Part shown: positions 23,801 through 37,300 of the stretch, in pieces
Position numbering within the stretch: the stretch's first letter is position 1
Layout: each line of letters starts with the position of its first letter
Assembly: GCF_963678635.1 (NCBI RefSeq)
Contig: NC_087069.1
Coordinates: 20,558,660 to 20,622,659, forward strand
Reading direction: 5' to 3'
DNA length: 64,000 nucleotides
From: Symsagittifera roscoffensis
Taxonomy: Eukaryota > Xenacoelomorpha > Acoela > Convolutidae
Notes under the pieces: model-generated
Told to the model about the DNA's origin: nothing
Seen by the model: the letters and a program-made list of their open reading frames with translations, nothing else
Databases searched by the model: none
Position numbers and translations under genes: made by a program

Positions 23801-26220
23801 AAATTGTGTCCTTATTGATTAAATCGGGTTCCCATTTTTGTTATAGAACTTGCTAAGTTTTTCAAAAAGAATTCAAACAACCTTTTACTTCTCCTGTTTT
23901 CAAAATTTGAAAAGTGCACCTTGTTATTCACATTAATAAATTATCCAAGTTAAGATTGGTTGAGATTTCTCCAACATTTCGGAACAACATTGTCCCAAAG
24001 ATTTGTTTCCCAGTTGAAGATGAAAATGTATTTTTTTTTCATCATTGATAGAACAAAATCCCAATTTATTGATAAGACTTCATGTTTAATAAGTCATAAG
24101 GGTGTACAAGTTGCCAGTATTTCAACCGTACCCTTCTATGCAAATTTGTGGTCTGTTCTCCAACAGTGCAGGTGACTCATCGCTGGTTGAGTCCGAGTCT
24201 GAAGTGGGTTTGATGCAGCGAAATATCTCCGGCACTGAGTCTCTGGATCAACAACAAAAATAAAAAATAAACTTGTTTTCAATTTTGAACAAAATAACTC
24301 GGCGGCAAGTAGCGCAGAATGTTCCGGCAATGTATTTTGCATCAAAAAATTGCCCCCTGCGAACTTTTTTTTTATAAAGTTTCTTAAAAATTTTTATTCT
24401 GACGAAAAGGACAGACTGTAAGTCGGATAGCAAAAAAACTCTGCATTCTTCAATGACTGTAACAGAAACATGGTTTGCATGCTAATGTTTCGAATATATC
24501 AGCATGATGCTGCATTAAAAACTTCTGAAAGTGACAGGTCGGAATTATGGGGTAGGGTCTTTTTTTTCGCTTGATTGTTGATACCTAAAAAAACTTGTAA
24601 GGAGTCAAAAGTGGAAACATATTAAAACCCTGTTTTAGTTATTCAAATGATCCATTTTTGCAGCTTCTAAACCAACTTTATGTTTAGTTTAAAAAAGTTT
24701 TAAAACGACGAATGTTGAATAAAACTATCACAAAACTCATAGGCTGCCTATAAAAAATCATAAGTGTGTTTGAAACATTCCGTTTGAAATATTGCATAGC
24801 AATCACCATTCTTTTTTAAAAAATTTTGTCACCAGATTTAAAATATGAAGAAAAAAATAGAGAAAAAAATTTAAATTTTCAAAAAGCATTCATTCAGGTC
24901 ACCAGGGTTAGAATAAGAACAAAAAATTTACAGTAACTTTTTTCCGCACCTAGAAAAAACAAAAAAGAATTTTTGCCTTCTAGATTATGAGCTTCATCTC
25001 AAATTATATTGTCTTTTAATCTGTTAAAGAGACTCAGAGATTAGTTATACTCAAATCACCAAACACCTGTAATAATAAATAATAATAAATTAATAATAAC
25101 ATATAATAATAATAGGAACTAAATTCCGAGCAAATAATGCAAGCGAGCAGGCTTACAATAGCAGTTTTTTCTTAACTTAGTCGCTGAAAACTTACTTTTA
25201 CTCAAGAATTGTTTCAAAGTTTTTTAAAGCTATTTGGAAGTTTAAAGCTTAGTTCTTGCCTCAAAAGTTCTTTCCTCAAAAGAATTTTAAAATTTCTTTT
25301 TGATTTTTTGATATAATTTTTCTTAGTCATTTTTGTAGTTTTTTCCTATTTTACTATGACTCTCGAATATCATCAAGGCACGCAGTAAGAAAACGACACT
25401 AATTTGAAAAAACAAAACATTTTTTTTGAAATTTATAATAATATGGTCGGAACATTCTCTGCTACTTCGGTCGGAACATTCTATGCTATACTATGGTCGG
25501 TACATTCTGTGCACAGTATCGGCTATCCTTGTTTTATTATGCTGAAAGTTCGTTTTTGCAATTGGTTTATTCTTTTCGGTATCCGCAAAAAAATCTATTT
25601 TGATTGCCGTAGCAGCTCGGACAGTTATTTCGAAAAACAGAAGAAATCTACACAAACTGTGATGCACATACTCATACCTCCACAAGTATTCTTCTACGAA
25701 CTCCTTGCCCCCAATTCCGAAGTGGTAGCACTCCTCGTTCAGGGGGGCACAGTACTCTCTGTTGGGCTCATCCATCAACTCCTGCAGCTGCTGGTCCAAG
25801 ACACGAAGCTACCGAAAATCAACAAAAAGTTAGAAGCTACCCTCCCAGGTTGACAAAAAGGCTGGTCATGCAATTCTCATACTATGACCCATTCACTGCA
25901 TAAATTTGAAAAAAAAACAGCTTGAAAGCTGCAGCACTGATGTTCTCTAGTCTACAAAAGATGTGATGAAAACGTCTCACTTCTGAAAACGAGTTGATCC
26001 AGAAGCACGTCAAAAATTCTAAGTGAAACCAACCTCTTTGACAGCGACCTTGAACTGGTTGGCCATGCTGAGTTTGTTCTTCTTCTTCAAACCACTTCTG
26101 AAGGTGTTAAAAGGACGGAAAGCCACGTCATCTTCGTCTAATTGTAGAATGGGGGTGACACATTTGGCAAACACTCCACAGTCGGCTGGCGAGAAGTCAT
26201 GTGCGGTGGAGTTCTCCCAG
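20850..26220 (-). CDS. Unassigned C-terminal extension exons (~420 residues)
   Basis: Exons 15-22 continue the frame past the cyclase domain. The first part is compact and cysteine-containing (SPADCGVFAKCVTPILQLDE, then REYCAPLNEECYHFG). Then comes an acidic Ser-rich patch (TSDSDSTSDESPALLE), a basic patch (YQNRRNMSNLEKRRFSLEPP) and a polar low-complexity tail ending MCKIL. I recognise no domain. RRFSLE resembles a basophilic kinase site, and cGMP/cAMP kinase phosphorylation is a possibility only. The donor of exon 21 is ambiguous: GTCAAC at 21681 joining acceptor 21085, or GTTATA at 21667 joining acceptor 21080. Both keep frame and differ by three residues. A hAT copy (21474-21660) abuts this donor. 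Confidence 0.72.
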
Positions 26221-29200
26221 CTGGAAATTGAAGGAACTTTAATTTTTTTTTTTCACTTTAAAATACATCATTGAAATTAAGATGTATTATTCTCACATTA
26301 ACATATATTTTTTTAAACTAGATATTTTATTTCATTTCCGATATGACTGAGAAGTTAGATGTATATTCTTTCTTCAAAATAATTCAGTCTAGAATGTGGG
26401 GAAATAAAAGAATTGGACTATGCTAAGGCAGGCTGGATAGCCTTTCATAGATCCTCTGTGAATCGCAGAAACTACAATTATTATGATTATTATTCCACTT
26501 AAGTGAGTCCAAAATCAAGGGCTTTGGTCATTGATGGGATCATGTGAACAAGCTCGCCATCATAACCCTGTGTGGTTTAAGGAAAAGATGAACATACTAG
26601 TCGTTCAGCTCGTTGCGGAGAATCGATGGCTACATGTCAATTGAGTTTTTTTTCGGTAATCATTGTGGGCATCGATCAGTATAAAGCTTTTGCACGATAG
26701 ATTGAGACGCTAGCCGTTTCAGCATCAATCCCCTGGGACTTTTTAGTGCCGTGCCGGCTTCTCGGAAATTTTATCTTAATTTAAATTGTCTGTAGTGGCA
26801 GGTAGTATGGTAGATGATGTTGACAAACACAGAAGATTTTATAAAATCACTGGAATTGAGTTCTACTTTTCTAGGGGAAGTGTAATTATAGTTGATTATA
26901 TTGGCAAATTTCTTGACCACGAAAATCGGTTATAGTCGAATTTTATCCATAAAACTTCACTGCGGGAACCCTTCGAATGTGTCAAAAATTGTTCTGGAAT
27001 CCATGTTCTAATTATTGCGGAAACACATACTCGTAGCGTAACTTTTGTCGGCACTTTTACTGCAGCTTAAAATTCGTAATACGTAAATTTGGCATTTGTC
27101 AGCGGATTCCGCAAATTTCATTGCGGAATCCAAAACAGCAAAAGTTTTAAAAAGCCTTCTCGTGGATTCCACGACACAGACTTGTCCAATCTTGTTGCGG
27201 AATCTGCTTACAATTCGAAAAGACAAAGTTTGGCCTCGTAATGCCTTTGCTCTTAAAAAGTGTTGCCGGTTTAAGTGTTTGTTTCTCACGGCGCTCCGAG
27301 GGTCGCTGGTTTGGTATTTCGATGATGGTTCGGTTGTAGATTTTTGGTTTGGCTCTTGGTTAGGCTCTGTTCGTTTTGTTTGTTAGTAAAAAATTCAGTG
27401 CCAAGTGACAAGCTCAACTGTGCCAAAAGACGCCGAAATGTTTTATTACTGGACCATAGTGGCGACTTTATAAAATTATTTAAGGGAAAAATTTGCGATG
27501 GTACTTGCAATTGATAAATGATTAGCCTGAGAAAATTGCAGTCTTAGCCAATCACAAATCATTTCAATACCTGCTCGGTAAACCAAACGGAAAATATTTG
27601 TGTTTGACTTTTTTCAGTCGGTTCAATCATCTGGTTCGGCTCGGTTAACTGCTTACCTCTATCATGGAGTAAGGGCTGGAAGCTTAAACTATTTATCGAA
27701 ACATAACTTTATTTAATAATAGAAACTTTGTACAAGAGATCTGGACTGACTTGTAATTAGTGTCAAGGAACTCAAGGAGATCGGACCAATCACTGATTAT
27801 AAATCCAATATCGTCTTGCTCCACGACTGGAAACCCTATTTGCACTAAGTTGTTCTCTTCAGTTGTGCCTAAAATCGTCTTTGATATATCGTCAAGAAAC
27901 TTTTGTTGGACTTTGTACAAGTATGTTCCCGGTATTGTCATCTGAAATAACATAGAGATCAATATCATGCAGGAAAATATATATATATACATTTATTTTT
28001 ATTTTATTTCTAACTGTTTCTGCAATAATTCAGCTTTTAGCAAATAACTGGTCACTGCCGAAATTTAATATTCTGTCAAATACATATCAACTACCTGACT
28101 CAATCTTCTTCGAGCCTCTAGTAAATTGGATATCAGAGGTCCACTGAGATGGGAGGATCTCGGGTTGCATGTAACCCCAGCTGTCAGACTTCCTTCTGTT
28201 ACAACTAAACGAACAATGAATCTAATTGGAACACGTCGATTGCTTAGATCTTTACTCTTTTAGGGGAACAAAGTATTGCCCCCCCTCCCCCCCCCCCCCA
28301 GCTTCTCTCCGGCCCAGCTCCTCACCCCCCCCCCCCAGTTTACCCTACCCCTTTAGCTGAGGGGGCGAGGGGATGACGTTGAGACATGCCATTTAGTAAA
28401 AGACATGGAATAAATTCTGCAAAATTCTCGCAAAATTTGCAATATTTTGCAAAAATAATTGAATTTAGTTCTAAAAATGAAATGGATTATAATGGATTTT
28501 TTTTTCTTCAAAATAATCAATTATAATGGATTATTTTGGCAAAAATAATCGATTTCAGTGACAAAAATAATTGATTATAATCAATTATTATGGATTATAA
28601 TGGATTTTTATTTTTCGAAAAAATCGGTTTTAATGACCACATAAACGATTACGTGGTCTAAATTTGCCACAATAATGGATTATACTGGATTATAATGGTT
28701 TATAATGACAACATTTTAGACAAAATTTTTCCTTTATAATCGATTATTATTCATGGAACTCCGGTTCGGGTGCTTTCATTATCACACCACGAGGTCTAAA
28801 TTTTCGTACATTCAGATCATGTAGACCGAAATTTAAACTTTTCCGACAATTTAGTATTATAGATCGAGGGAATCAAAAATAAGTTTTCACACCGCGTTGG
28901 CCAAAACTTCATATGTTCAGACCGTGAAAACTTCGCAAATATGTTCAAACTACTATGCAATGTTTTGTTTGAGAGATCTTATTGAAAAATCCAGCATACA
29001 ATATCTAGTTTCAGAAGAGTTCTTGCTTCGACAACATTGACACAAACAATACATGTATTTCGAATTCATGGGCTTAACTTGTTTTTCCTTGGAAAATGGT
29101 GAGCTTGATTTACTCTTCATGCTGCGGAAAAAAAACAACCACAAGAATCGAAAGCATTACTTAATATGGACAATATATGGACTATACAAAACTGCTTTGA

Positions 29201-32200
29201 TGATACCTACAAAAATTGATATAAGACATTTTAAACAAAAAAAAGTTAGACAAAATTAGAAGACAACAAACTTTGTATCAGAATCATAATCATTTATCGG
29301 TGGTCGTGTTTTCAAAACACTTCCTGTCGTAGTTGTTTGTAGCTGACTTTGATAAGCGCTAAACAAATTACTCAATGGGGCTTAGCTATTTTTGACAACG
29401 GACAAAGTAATTTTTTTTTAGTTCTTTTGACTTTTTTGCGGCATAAAAAGTGATTCACAAATTTTATTTTCCTTAAGAAACCAAAAACCCTATAAGTTTA
29501 AATTCCTTGCCATGTTCGTAAAGGTGTTTCAAAACAAGAATAGCTCTGGATCTACTTATGAAAAGCTGGCTGTTTTATGCCATCAAAACGAGGTTCTCAA
29601 GTTTGATCCTTCTAGATTCTTGCAAGTAGTTTCGATTAGCAGGTGTCGAATTTTTAGTTTTATATTAAAAATGCTGCAGGAACGTCATGTTCCTTAATCA
29701 AAAAAGTGAAAAACATAGTATTTGGAAAAAGCAAACAGCACCATCGTATTTGAAAACCCGATCGACGCTCATAATTTGGTCATATTGAAAAGGAACCAAA
29801 AATATATCAATTATAGCTGTATGCGCCACACTATTATTAACCAAGTTTTTCCTTTCAGCTGTAGAACAGAAAAATGATTTCGCCGTTTCAAATCAGTTCT
29901 TTTGAGAATTAAAAAAGTAGAAGTAGAGAGCAAAACTTACCCAACAGAAAAATTTAATTAACAAAGAGTTGTCAATTGGCGAAAGAGATGGTGGCGTTTT
30001 TCTGCAAATTACTAAGTTATCCTAAATTTTTTGTCCAAGTGATTGAAGATTGAAATTACTACAAAACTTAACGAACTGCTTTCAAATCCAGAAAAAATTG
30101 CGGAAAACTACTCTTTTGCATTACTACTATCTTTACATTGCTAGAATGATATATAATTTGATTTCTAAGTTTGATAAAATTGAATAATTTACCTGACTTG
30201 ATTTGACTCTATAAAATAGCTATTCCCTCGCCTATTAAAACCTTGAAACTTCGCAACAATATCCATTTTTGACTTTCAATTGAAATCTATTTTGAAAACG
30301 CTCCTTCTTTAAATAACTTTTAAAAAATCATTTGCTTCACCATTGCAAAAAGAGACGAATAATTTAACTGCAACCTGGCTGGCAATGTCTTTTTTTTTCT
30401 GTTTTCAACTTTTTTATGGCAGCATCAACTCCAACTTGTGTTTCATTCTCAGCGTTTGCTGTACAAAATGATGCAGATTGGTTGAAATTTGAAAACATAT
30501 TGGGAGCCAGAATCTTTGTTGTCCACGTACCAAAAGCACAGAAGCAGCGATCTCAATATTCACATCTCCATATAGGTGGAAAAACATTCAATTTTTTTTT
30601 CAAATCGTGATGAAGCTGCTTTTCGAATTGATCTTCAAAAATTTTTGCAGCAATTTCGAAACTAAACCGCAGTTCTAGACTGAGTCTGAGAAATTGACAT
30701 TGAAATTCGCAATAGAAATTCTAAAACGGAAACTGAGGATGCACTGAAACTCCCGTCTGAATTGAATCGTCTAGCAAGTCGGCTGTTTTAGATGTCAAAG
30801 TGTCATAAAATGATATTATCATAAAATAAAATGAAGAGATGAGCAAAGCTGTCAAGTAAGAGAGCACTTCATTGACTAAAAACTTCTGCTCCCAGAACAA
30901 GAAATCGTTACGTTTGAAAACTTTTGCTCTGTTTCTTGCAGAAGGATTCAATTTGACGTAATTGAAAATGACGAGAAGATAAGTGGTGTAATCTCAGCCA
31001 TTCAAACTAATGCCAGCATTTGCAAGGAAGACAACAAAAAAGGTCATGTCCCTACATTTTCAACAGACACTGGCAACGCAGAGCCATATTTAAACGTTAG
31101 ATACAATGTCCATCCCGGCCTCCCAGCAAGTGAAGGTTTTTTACTCTGATGACGAAAACTAAAAAAAAAACTATCGTATTTTGATTACCACGTGGGTTGT
31201 TATGATATTGACTAGACTAGTATCAACATACTTATGAAGAATTTTCCGGATCTGAAGACCAGGAGCTAAATCAATTCTCTGATCAGGAACGACCTGATAC
31301 TGTCGCAAATAACTGGGCAGACTGAACAAATACAAGTCCATTGTTTTGTAAATAATGCAGCAGCAAAACTCATCTCACAAAAAATTGTACAAGATGTCAT
31401 TTCTACCTCGACTGAGAATAAAACAATTATTACCCTTATCTACTAGTGATAGTCCTATCCTCAGTCAAAATTTATGAATTGATTTGTTTTGATTGTCTGA
31501 AAATGTATCTAGTTATATCTACTATCAAGGTGATAGTACCAGTGCGAGTATCGACAAACGTCGCGCGGAAACTTACCTTCGCCGAAGTTAATGCTCTTCG
31601 CCATATAGGTTTTTAAGCGGGAGGCTGTATGTCATAACAAAACTTTCAAAATAACCGCCAAAAGTTTGCATCAACATTTCTAACCTGTTTCATAATTATC
31701 CTTTAACTTGATACCCAATCCGTGGATAAAAAAACAAATCAACCATTTTGAATTCAGCAGAAGACTCGAAACAAACCTTCAGTTTTTTCAAATTCTTTTC
31801 ACAAACTTTCAATTTTTCTCAAAGTTCACGATATCCAGTTAATAAAAAAATCTGCCTCATTTGATTTCAAAAAATGCTTCTTGTTTAATAGTTTGAACTC
31901 AGAGGACAAATAATGCCTCCGGAGAACTAATGTGTTCTTTGCAAATTACATCGCCTTGCGGCCCTCATAGGACAAAAATTTGATTACCATATTCTCCTTC
32001 CCTTCCCATTCTAAAAAATATGATTCAATTATTGCATATATTTATACTGAAAAAAAATGTCAATACACAAAAGTGGTGAGTTTTTTTTCAATTGTTTGTC
32101 GATGTTTCGAAACCTACTATGAAATTTTTAAATTTTTTTATACAATTTAACTTGAATACATTAGTTTGTCTTTTTGTTTTTTATATTTCCAACATATTTT

Positions 32201-34352
32201 TTCAAGAAAATGCATTATTTCGTTCAATGATGATTTTTGTTTTAGTACTTGAGTTGAATTAAGTTTGAGTCAATTAAAATTGATCAATTGAACAATCACC
32301 CCACCTCTTTCATGAAAGTGGAAAAAAACTCAATATATCCTTCAGGCATGTTTATAAACAAAGGGAAATAATTTGATTGTTATGATGTCATGAGCCAGGT
32401 GCTTCAACAGAGAATTCGAAACAACAAACACCAATAACCACACAACAAAGCTTAAAAAGACTTTCAAAATGAAAACACTAAATTACCACACCTGATCTAA
32501 ATTACCACTTGGTCAAAAAGTTGATAATAGGAAAAATTTGTCTTAGAGTATTTTAGATTTGATAGTTGTGGATTTTTCATAAGAAGTTTTCTTTTTTCTT
32601 AGTTAGATTCTTATAGGATATTTTTAAAGTTATTTCATCGCGGGAGTAGCTTGCATAGGCTTAAGACATGTTCTCGTCCGCATCTCTTGCGGAAAATTAG
32701 TCTAGATGGTAACAATTTTTTTATCAACAATGTGCACACTTAAATTGTAACGGGACGCATATCAAAAACTAAAAACCAATTTAAAATGTCTCAATAATAC
32801 ATCTTAAATGAGTTTGTTGACGTATACGAGTTCAATTCAAAAGCGATCAGCCTTGATCAAATTTCCTTCTCAACTTAGATTGTTTTATTAAGTCAAAAAG
32901 TTCAATAGATGACAAAATCATTTCTCACCTGTGAAAATATTGTGCAGGGTTTTGAAGCCCAATTCTTGTTGAAATGGCTCTGATGAAATGCAATATTGAA
33001 ACTCGGCCAAAAACTCAATGATAGCTTCGAATGATTGTTTATCAGACTCCTCTACAAATGCGATTGCAGACCCCGATATTGGGAACTAGAAAAGAATCAA
33101 ACTTAATTAGGATTTAACCACTGTGAATTATTTCAAATGCAACTGTCGAAACTAAACACAAGGAAAAGCTATCAATTTGGCCTAAAAAAATTAAGTTGAA
33201 GTTAGAAAATAGGGAGTAAAGGTCCAGATTAAAAAAAGATTTCTGTTTATCAAAATATATACTCAGCAAAGTTGATACTAAATGCAAAATGTATCAATTT
33301 CTTTCTGTTTTTTTATAAAATATCGAATTTCTGTATATGAAGGATCTTGGATTTTAGCGCAAGGAAGAAAACTTTTTGGAGAAATGCCTTTATTCATACT
33401 CTAAATAGATTTCAGACAACCATTCTACCACAGTTGAGACGCAAAAGCAATATCGATACGAAAAAAATCTACCGTGAATTTTTCTACATTTTTTGAATAT
33501 GCCATTACTGCCAATTTGTTGTTTGTTGGAATTTTACGGCAAAAAAGTACCTAGTGATGAAAAGTGGAATAACTGGGTTCGTATTCGGATAAGTGTTCGC
33601 AAACATATTCCAAAAAATGCCTGCAAACGTTAATTTTAAACCGTTGAACAAAAGTCAAAAAATCGTTTTGGAAATTTTGAATAGACTTTTGATCCCTTCC
33701 TTCTCGAGAAAATCCTACCCGCAATGACGTTTCATGGATAATATTTGGCTATGAATATTTATCATGGTCTGTCTAAAGTTATAAAAAAATCGTGTTATTT
33801 TCTCGTGTCATAAATGACGTCTTAACAAGCCAGCCTATCTCGCTAGCGAGACCAATTGGCAGTTATATGTCGCTAAGTTAACGCATTGTTTAACCACTTT
33901 ATTGTTAAATTTCTTGTTCCCACCTCGGCCGGCCTCGAAAGAGTATTCTCGCCGATGGGATTGGTTGAAGGTGGAAAAAAAACTTGGGCAGTGCAAAAAA
34001 AACTGCGAAACTTTCATTTTGTATGCGTGCTCTTAATGATTGAATTTCATTGAGAAACGTTTTTGCTCAGTTTTTAATTTTGACAATCTAACATTAATGA
34101 CGTTATAAACGTTTAAAACATTTTAAGCGTCTTTTTTTCCAAAAATGACACGAATTGACCAACACTGTCCATAGATCTTAAAAGGCAGTGGGAACATTCA
34201 AGGTTTCGCCCAGATACGAGCAGTGTTGTTTTACTTGTTTCCCTCACGATATTTTCTCTTTTTTTTCGTATTTAAGCTACCCCCCCCCCCCCCCCACTTA
34301 CAATACACTTATTTGCACCATTCTTATTTCTGTCGCCTCCTCCTCCCCCCCC

Positions 34353-34387
<35 letters not shown>

Positions 34388-37300
34388 ATCTCTTTGTGCC
34401 CCTCTTCCTACATACATTGAAAGTGTACCATGGTTGGGTTGGGGGACTTCTAAGTGTTGAGGATTGTAAGAGGCGATAAGTCTGGGGGATCAGGTCATAA
34501 GTGATTTAATTTGGGTTACAAAGATGAGTAGAAGGGGTGTTGAAAGAGTGAGGGATGTCGTTTTGCAAGAATTAAGTAAATCTGAGTAGTATATTCAATT
34601 ATAATAGCATAATTCTTGAATACGGAATTCAACTTTCATCGTTTTTTATCCGTGATACCTCAATGCAGACACTTCTGTTTCAAAAAACCCGAAAGTTAAT
34701 TCCAAAGATAGGCGGAGTGGAAAAAGCTCTATCTCTTTCTCGTTCTCTTTGTTGACATTTTTCGATACTCACGACAACGAAATCCTTTTGCTTGCAAATT
34801 TGTTCGAACACAAATTGTATGGCAACTGTTTCTCTTATCAGCTCAACTGCAGTCATTTCATTGTTTGAGTCAATTTGATTGGCCATCAAGTCCAGGACAA
34901 CTAGCATGTAGTTCTGGTTCTGGCAACAAAAAATGTTTAAATACATATCAAAAAAATCACAATTTGTTTGCAAGAGTCAGCTGTTTTAGATGCTGAAATT
35001 TTCCTTGAATTTGCATTTTCGTTTCAAAGAAAGAGGCAAGTGTATATACTTTTTGTTTTCAAATTCTCCTAAATAATCTCTATGATTTTATGCAGGCAGG
35101 CTTTGTCTAAAACAAACTAATATCTAACACCCCCATCCTCCAAAAAGATCTCCCTCGAAAAGACCTTTCACAACAGCAGGGATGGAAGGGATGTCATTCA
35201 TTAGAAATTTGTTACAATCTTCACTCTATTCAACCTTTGGTACTACAACTCACCTGTAGATATTCAATGTTTGCCGACCAATCCTTAAAGTAAAAGTTTT
35301 AGGCGCCTATTTATTCTAATTCGGAGGGAAGCGCGCGCAAAGAAAGCGCAAATTTTTGGACAAAACCTTCTAAAATTTGCGGAAACCGTTTAAGACATTT
35401 TTGAACCAATTTTTTAAATGAAAAGTTAGCCTATGTTTGCCAATATCAAGTCTTTCTAATCTAGTTTTGAACGACCTCTGAAAATCATTTTAAAAAAAGA
35501 TCATCTTTGCTTCAAAAATCCGTCCTACTCCTGGAGAATTCCACTTTCTAACCTTGGAAAATCTAGGTCGCAGCCAATTTAAAGTATTCCCCCATAAACT
35601 GATTCAGTGTATTTCGTTTGTTTTCATTTCAGCTTTTTTGACATTTTTTGATATTTTTTTCTTGCTCATTTATATCGGTTTTTTATTTTTACTTGGCGAT
35701 TAGTTACATACTTGTTTTGGAAAGGCACTTCCTTCTCCGAATGGAGCTGATCGGGCCTTGATCGATTTCCGCTTTGCAATAAGTGTTTCGATTTTTGCCT
35801 CACACTTCAATAACGCGTCTGAAAAATTTGATCCTTGAATGCTTGCAGACACCTGAAAACAAACGCATGTAATTTAAAATAAAAAAGGTTTCCAAATTAA
35901 AAATTAGTCAGTAAAATCAGTTATACAACTGTTCTCTCTCACCTTCAAGATATACAATTATAAAGTGATTTTGGTTATAAAGTTGTTTGAATTGTTAAAT
36001 TTGTTTAAAAACAAATGATTTCATCAAAAATTTTTCATCAAAACTGTTTAAAAAGCTCATATAGGATTCGTTAGCCGGAAGAGGGTAAAATTCATCATTT
36101 TTTAAGCTAAAAATTAGATTGAATAGATCTTAACTTTTTACCGGGTTTTCTTGTCTCTCGGGGCTAGTAACCTTGTGCTGGTCGGCTGACTGACTGTCGG
36201 CTGTTTGCACTGCCCTCAGCTGGGCCTGAATGAAGTATGCTGTGGTTAGATCGCAGAAACAGAAGTCATTCACGAAGATATTCAACGCAACTATCTGAGC
36301 CAGACTGGTGAACCTAAATCATGAAACCTACACTCATACACAAGCAAATGTACATTTCTATTAAATCTGGGAAATTATTTTTTTTTGCGAATATGTAGCT
36401 AGAATTTTTGGAGAAAAACTTTATTTCTTAACATTTTTCAAAATGCTACATTACGGGGCCAAACTGTGCATTGTGTGAATTGTGAGCAGATTCCGCAACA
36501 AGCCGGAAACCGAATTGATGCGGAACCCGCAAAATTGCTATTTTACTTCGATTTTCTCTGCTGTTTTCGATTCCACGGACAAATAGCTAGAACACTGTAT
36601 TGCTCAAATTTGCTCCAAAAACAGGCAACTTTGCGGAATTTGCAGCAAAAGTCAAGGAATCCGCAACAAAGTATGCAGAATCCGAAACCGCTTGTGGAAT
36701 GCATAAACAAATTATATTATATGTGTTTAGTAAACTTAGGCTGTCGTGGAATCTGCAACTGTTAGTAGAATCTCCAAATTGAAAGCCGAATCCACAAATT
36801 GTTAGCGGATTTCGCATATTTTAAGCGGAATCCGTAAAGTTTGCGGAATACATTATTATTTTTTGCGGAAACCGCTTACTTTTGCGGAATACAGCTCATT
36901 GTGCGCCGAGTCCACGGAACTTTTTTAACAGGAATCCACTTACTTTTTGGAACATGTTTAAAGACTTGTCTATGGAATCCAAGAATATGCAGACACGAAA
37001 TGAAATTGTACGCCTATTCAGTGCACAGTTTGGCCTCGTAATATATCAAAAACAACAAAAAAATTAAACCCTTATTTTATAATAATCGTATCAAGAAAAG
37101 GCCTGAATGTTCACTGGCATTTTTTTTGGAGTAGATAATCTTACAGCAATGTTAAGGACAAATCAAATAATCACCACAAAACCCAATATTCAGAAAATTT
37201 AGCGTTACTAAATATAATATGAAAAAAACACCTGACTTGGATTTATTAGCCACATTCATTCGCCCCGCAACTATCTCAAACTGACTAAAGAAGTCCCAAA

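Larger units (their letters stand above)
28204..31577 (-). other. Large intron of the pseudocyclase gene
   Basis: A 3.4-kb intron with AT-palindromic DNA (28480-28760) and an opposite-strand decayed reading frame (30416-31455). A strong acceptor at about 29126 on the minus strand opens a 55-codon frame starting MKSKSSSPF, but its phase does not fit the flanking exons. Confidence 0.6.

Noticed and set aside
25404..25853. 149-codon ORF on +
   Set aside because: Antisense shadow of pseudocyclase exon 16 (25808-25678) plus the GGTCGGAAC minisatellite.
27008..27386. ORFs on both strands near 27.2 kb
   Set aside because: Readings of the other GGAATCC-repeat copy.
28953..29144. Minus-strand frame MKSKSSSPF... 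after a strong acceptor
   Set aside because: Its phase does not fit the flanking exons (phase 1 needed on both sides) and it has no recognisable content; an alternative exon cannot be excluded.
34188..34420. ORFs ending in Thr-His repeats
   Set aside because: Products of the poly-C and (CA)n tracts.
36466..36765. 99-codon ORF on + and its minus counterpart
   Set aside because: Both are readings of the GGAATCC-palindrome repeat.
36440..37045. CRISPR-like spaced palindromes
   Set aside because: Spacing is irregular, motifs are degenerate and in both orientations, and the context is eukaryotic introns, so it is not a CRISPR array.
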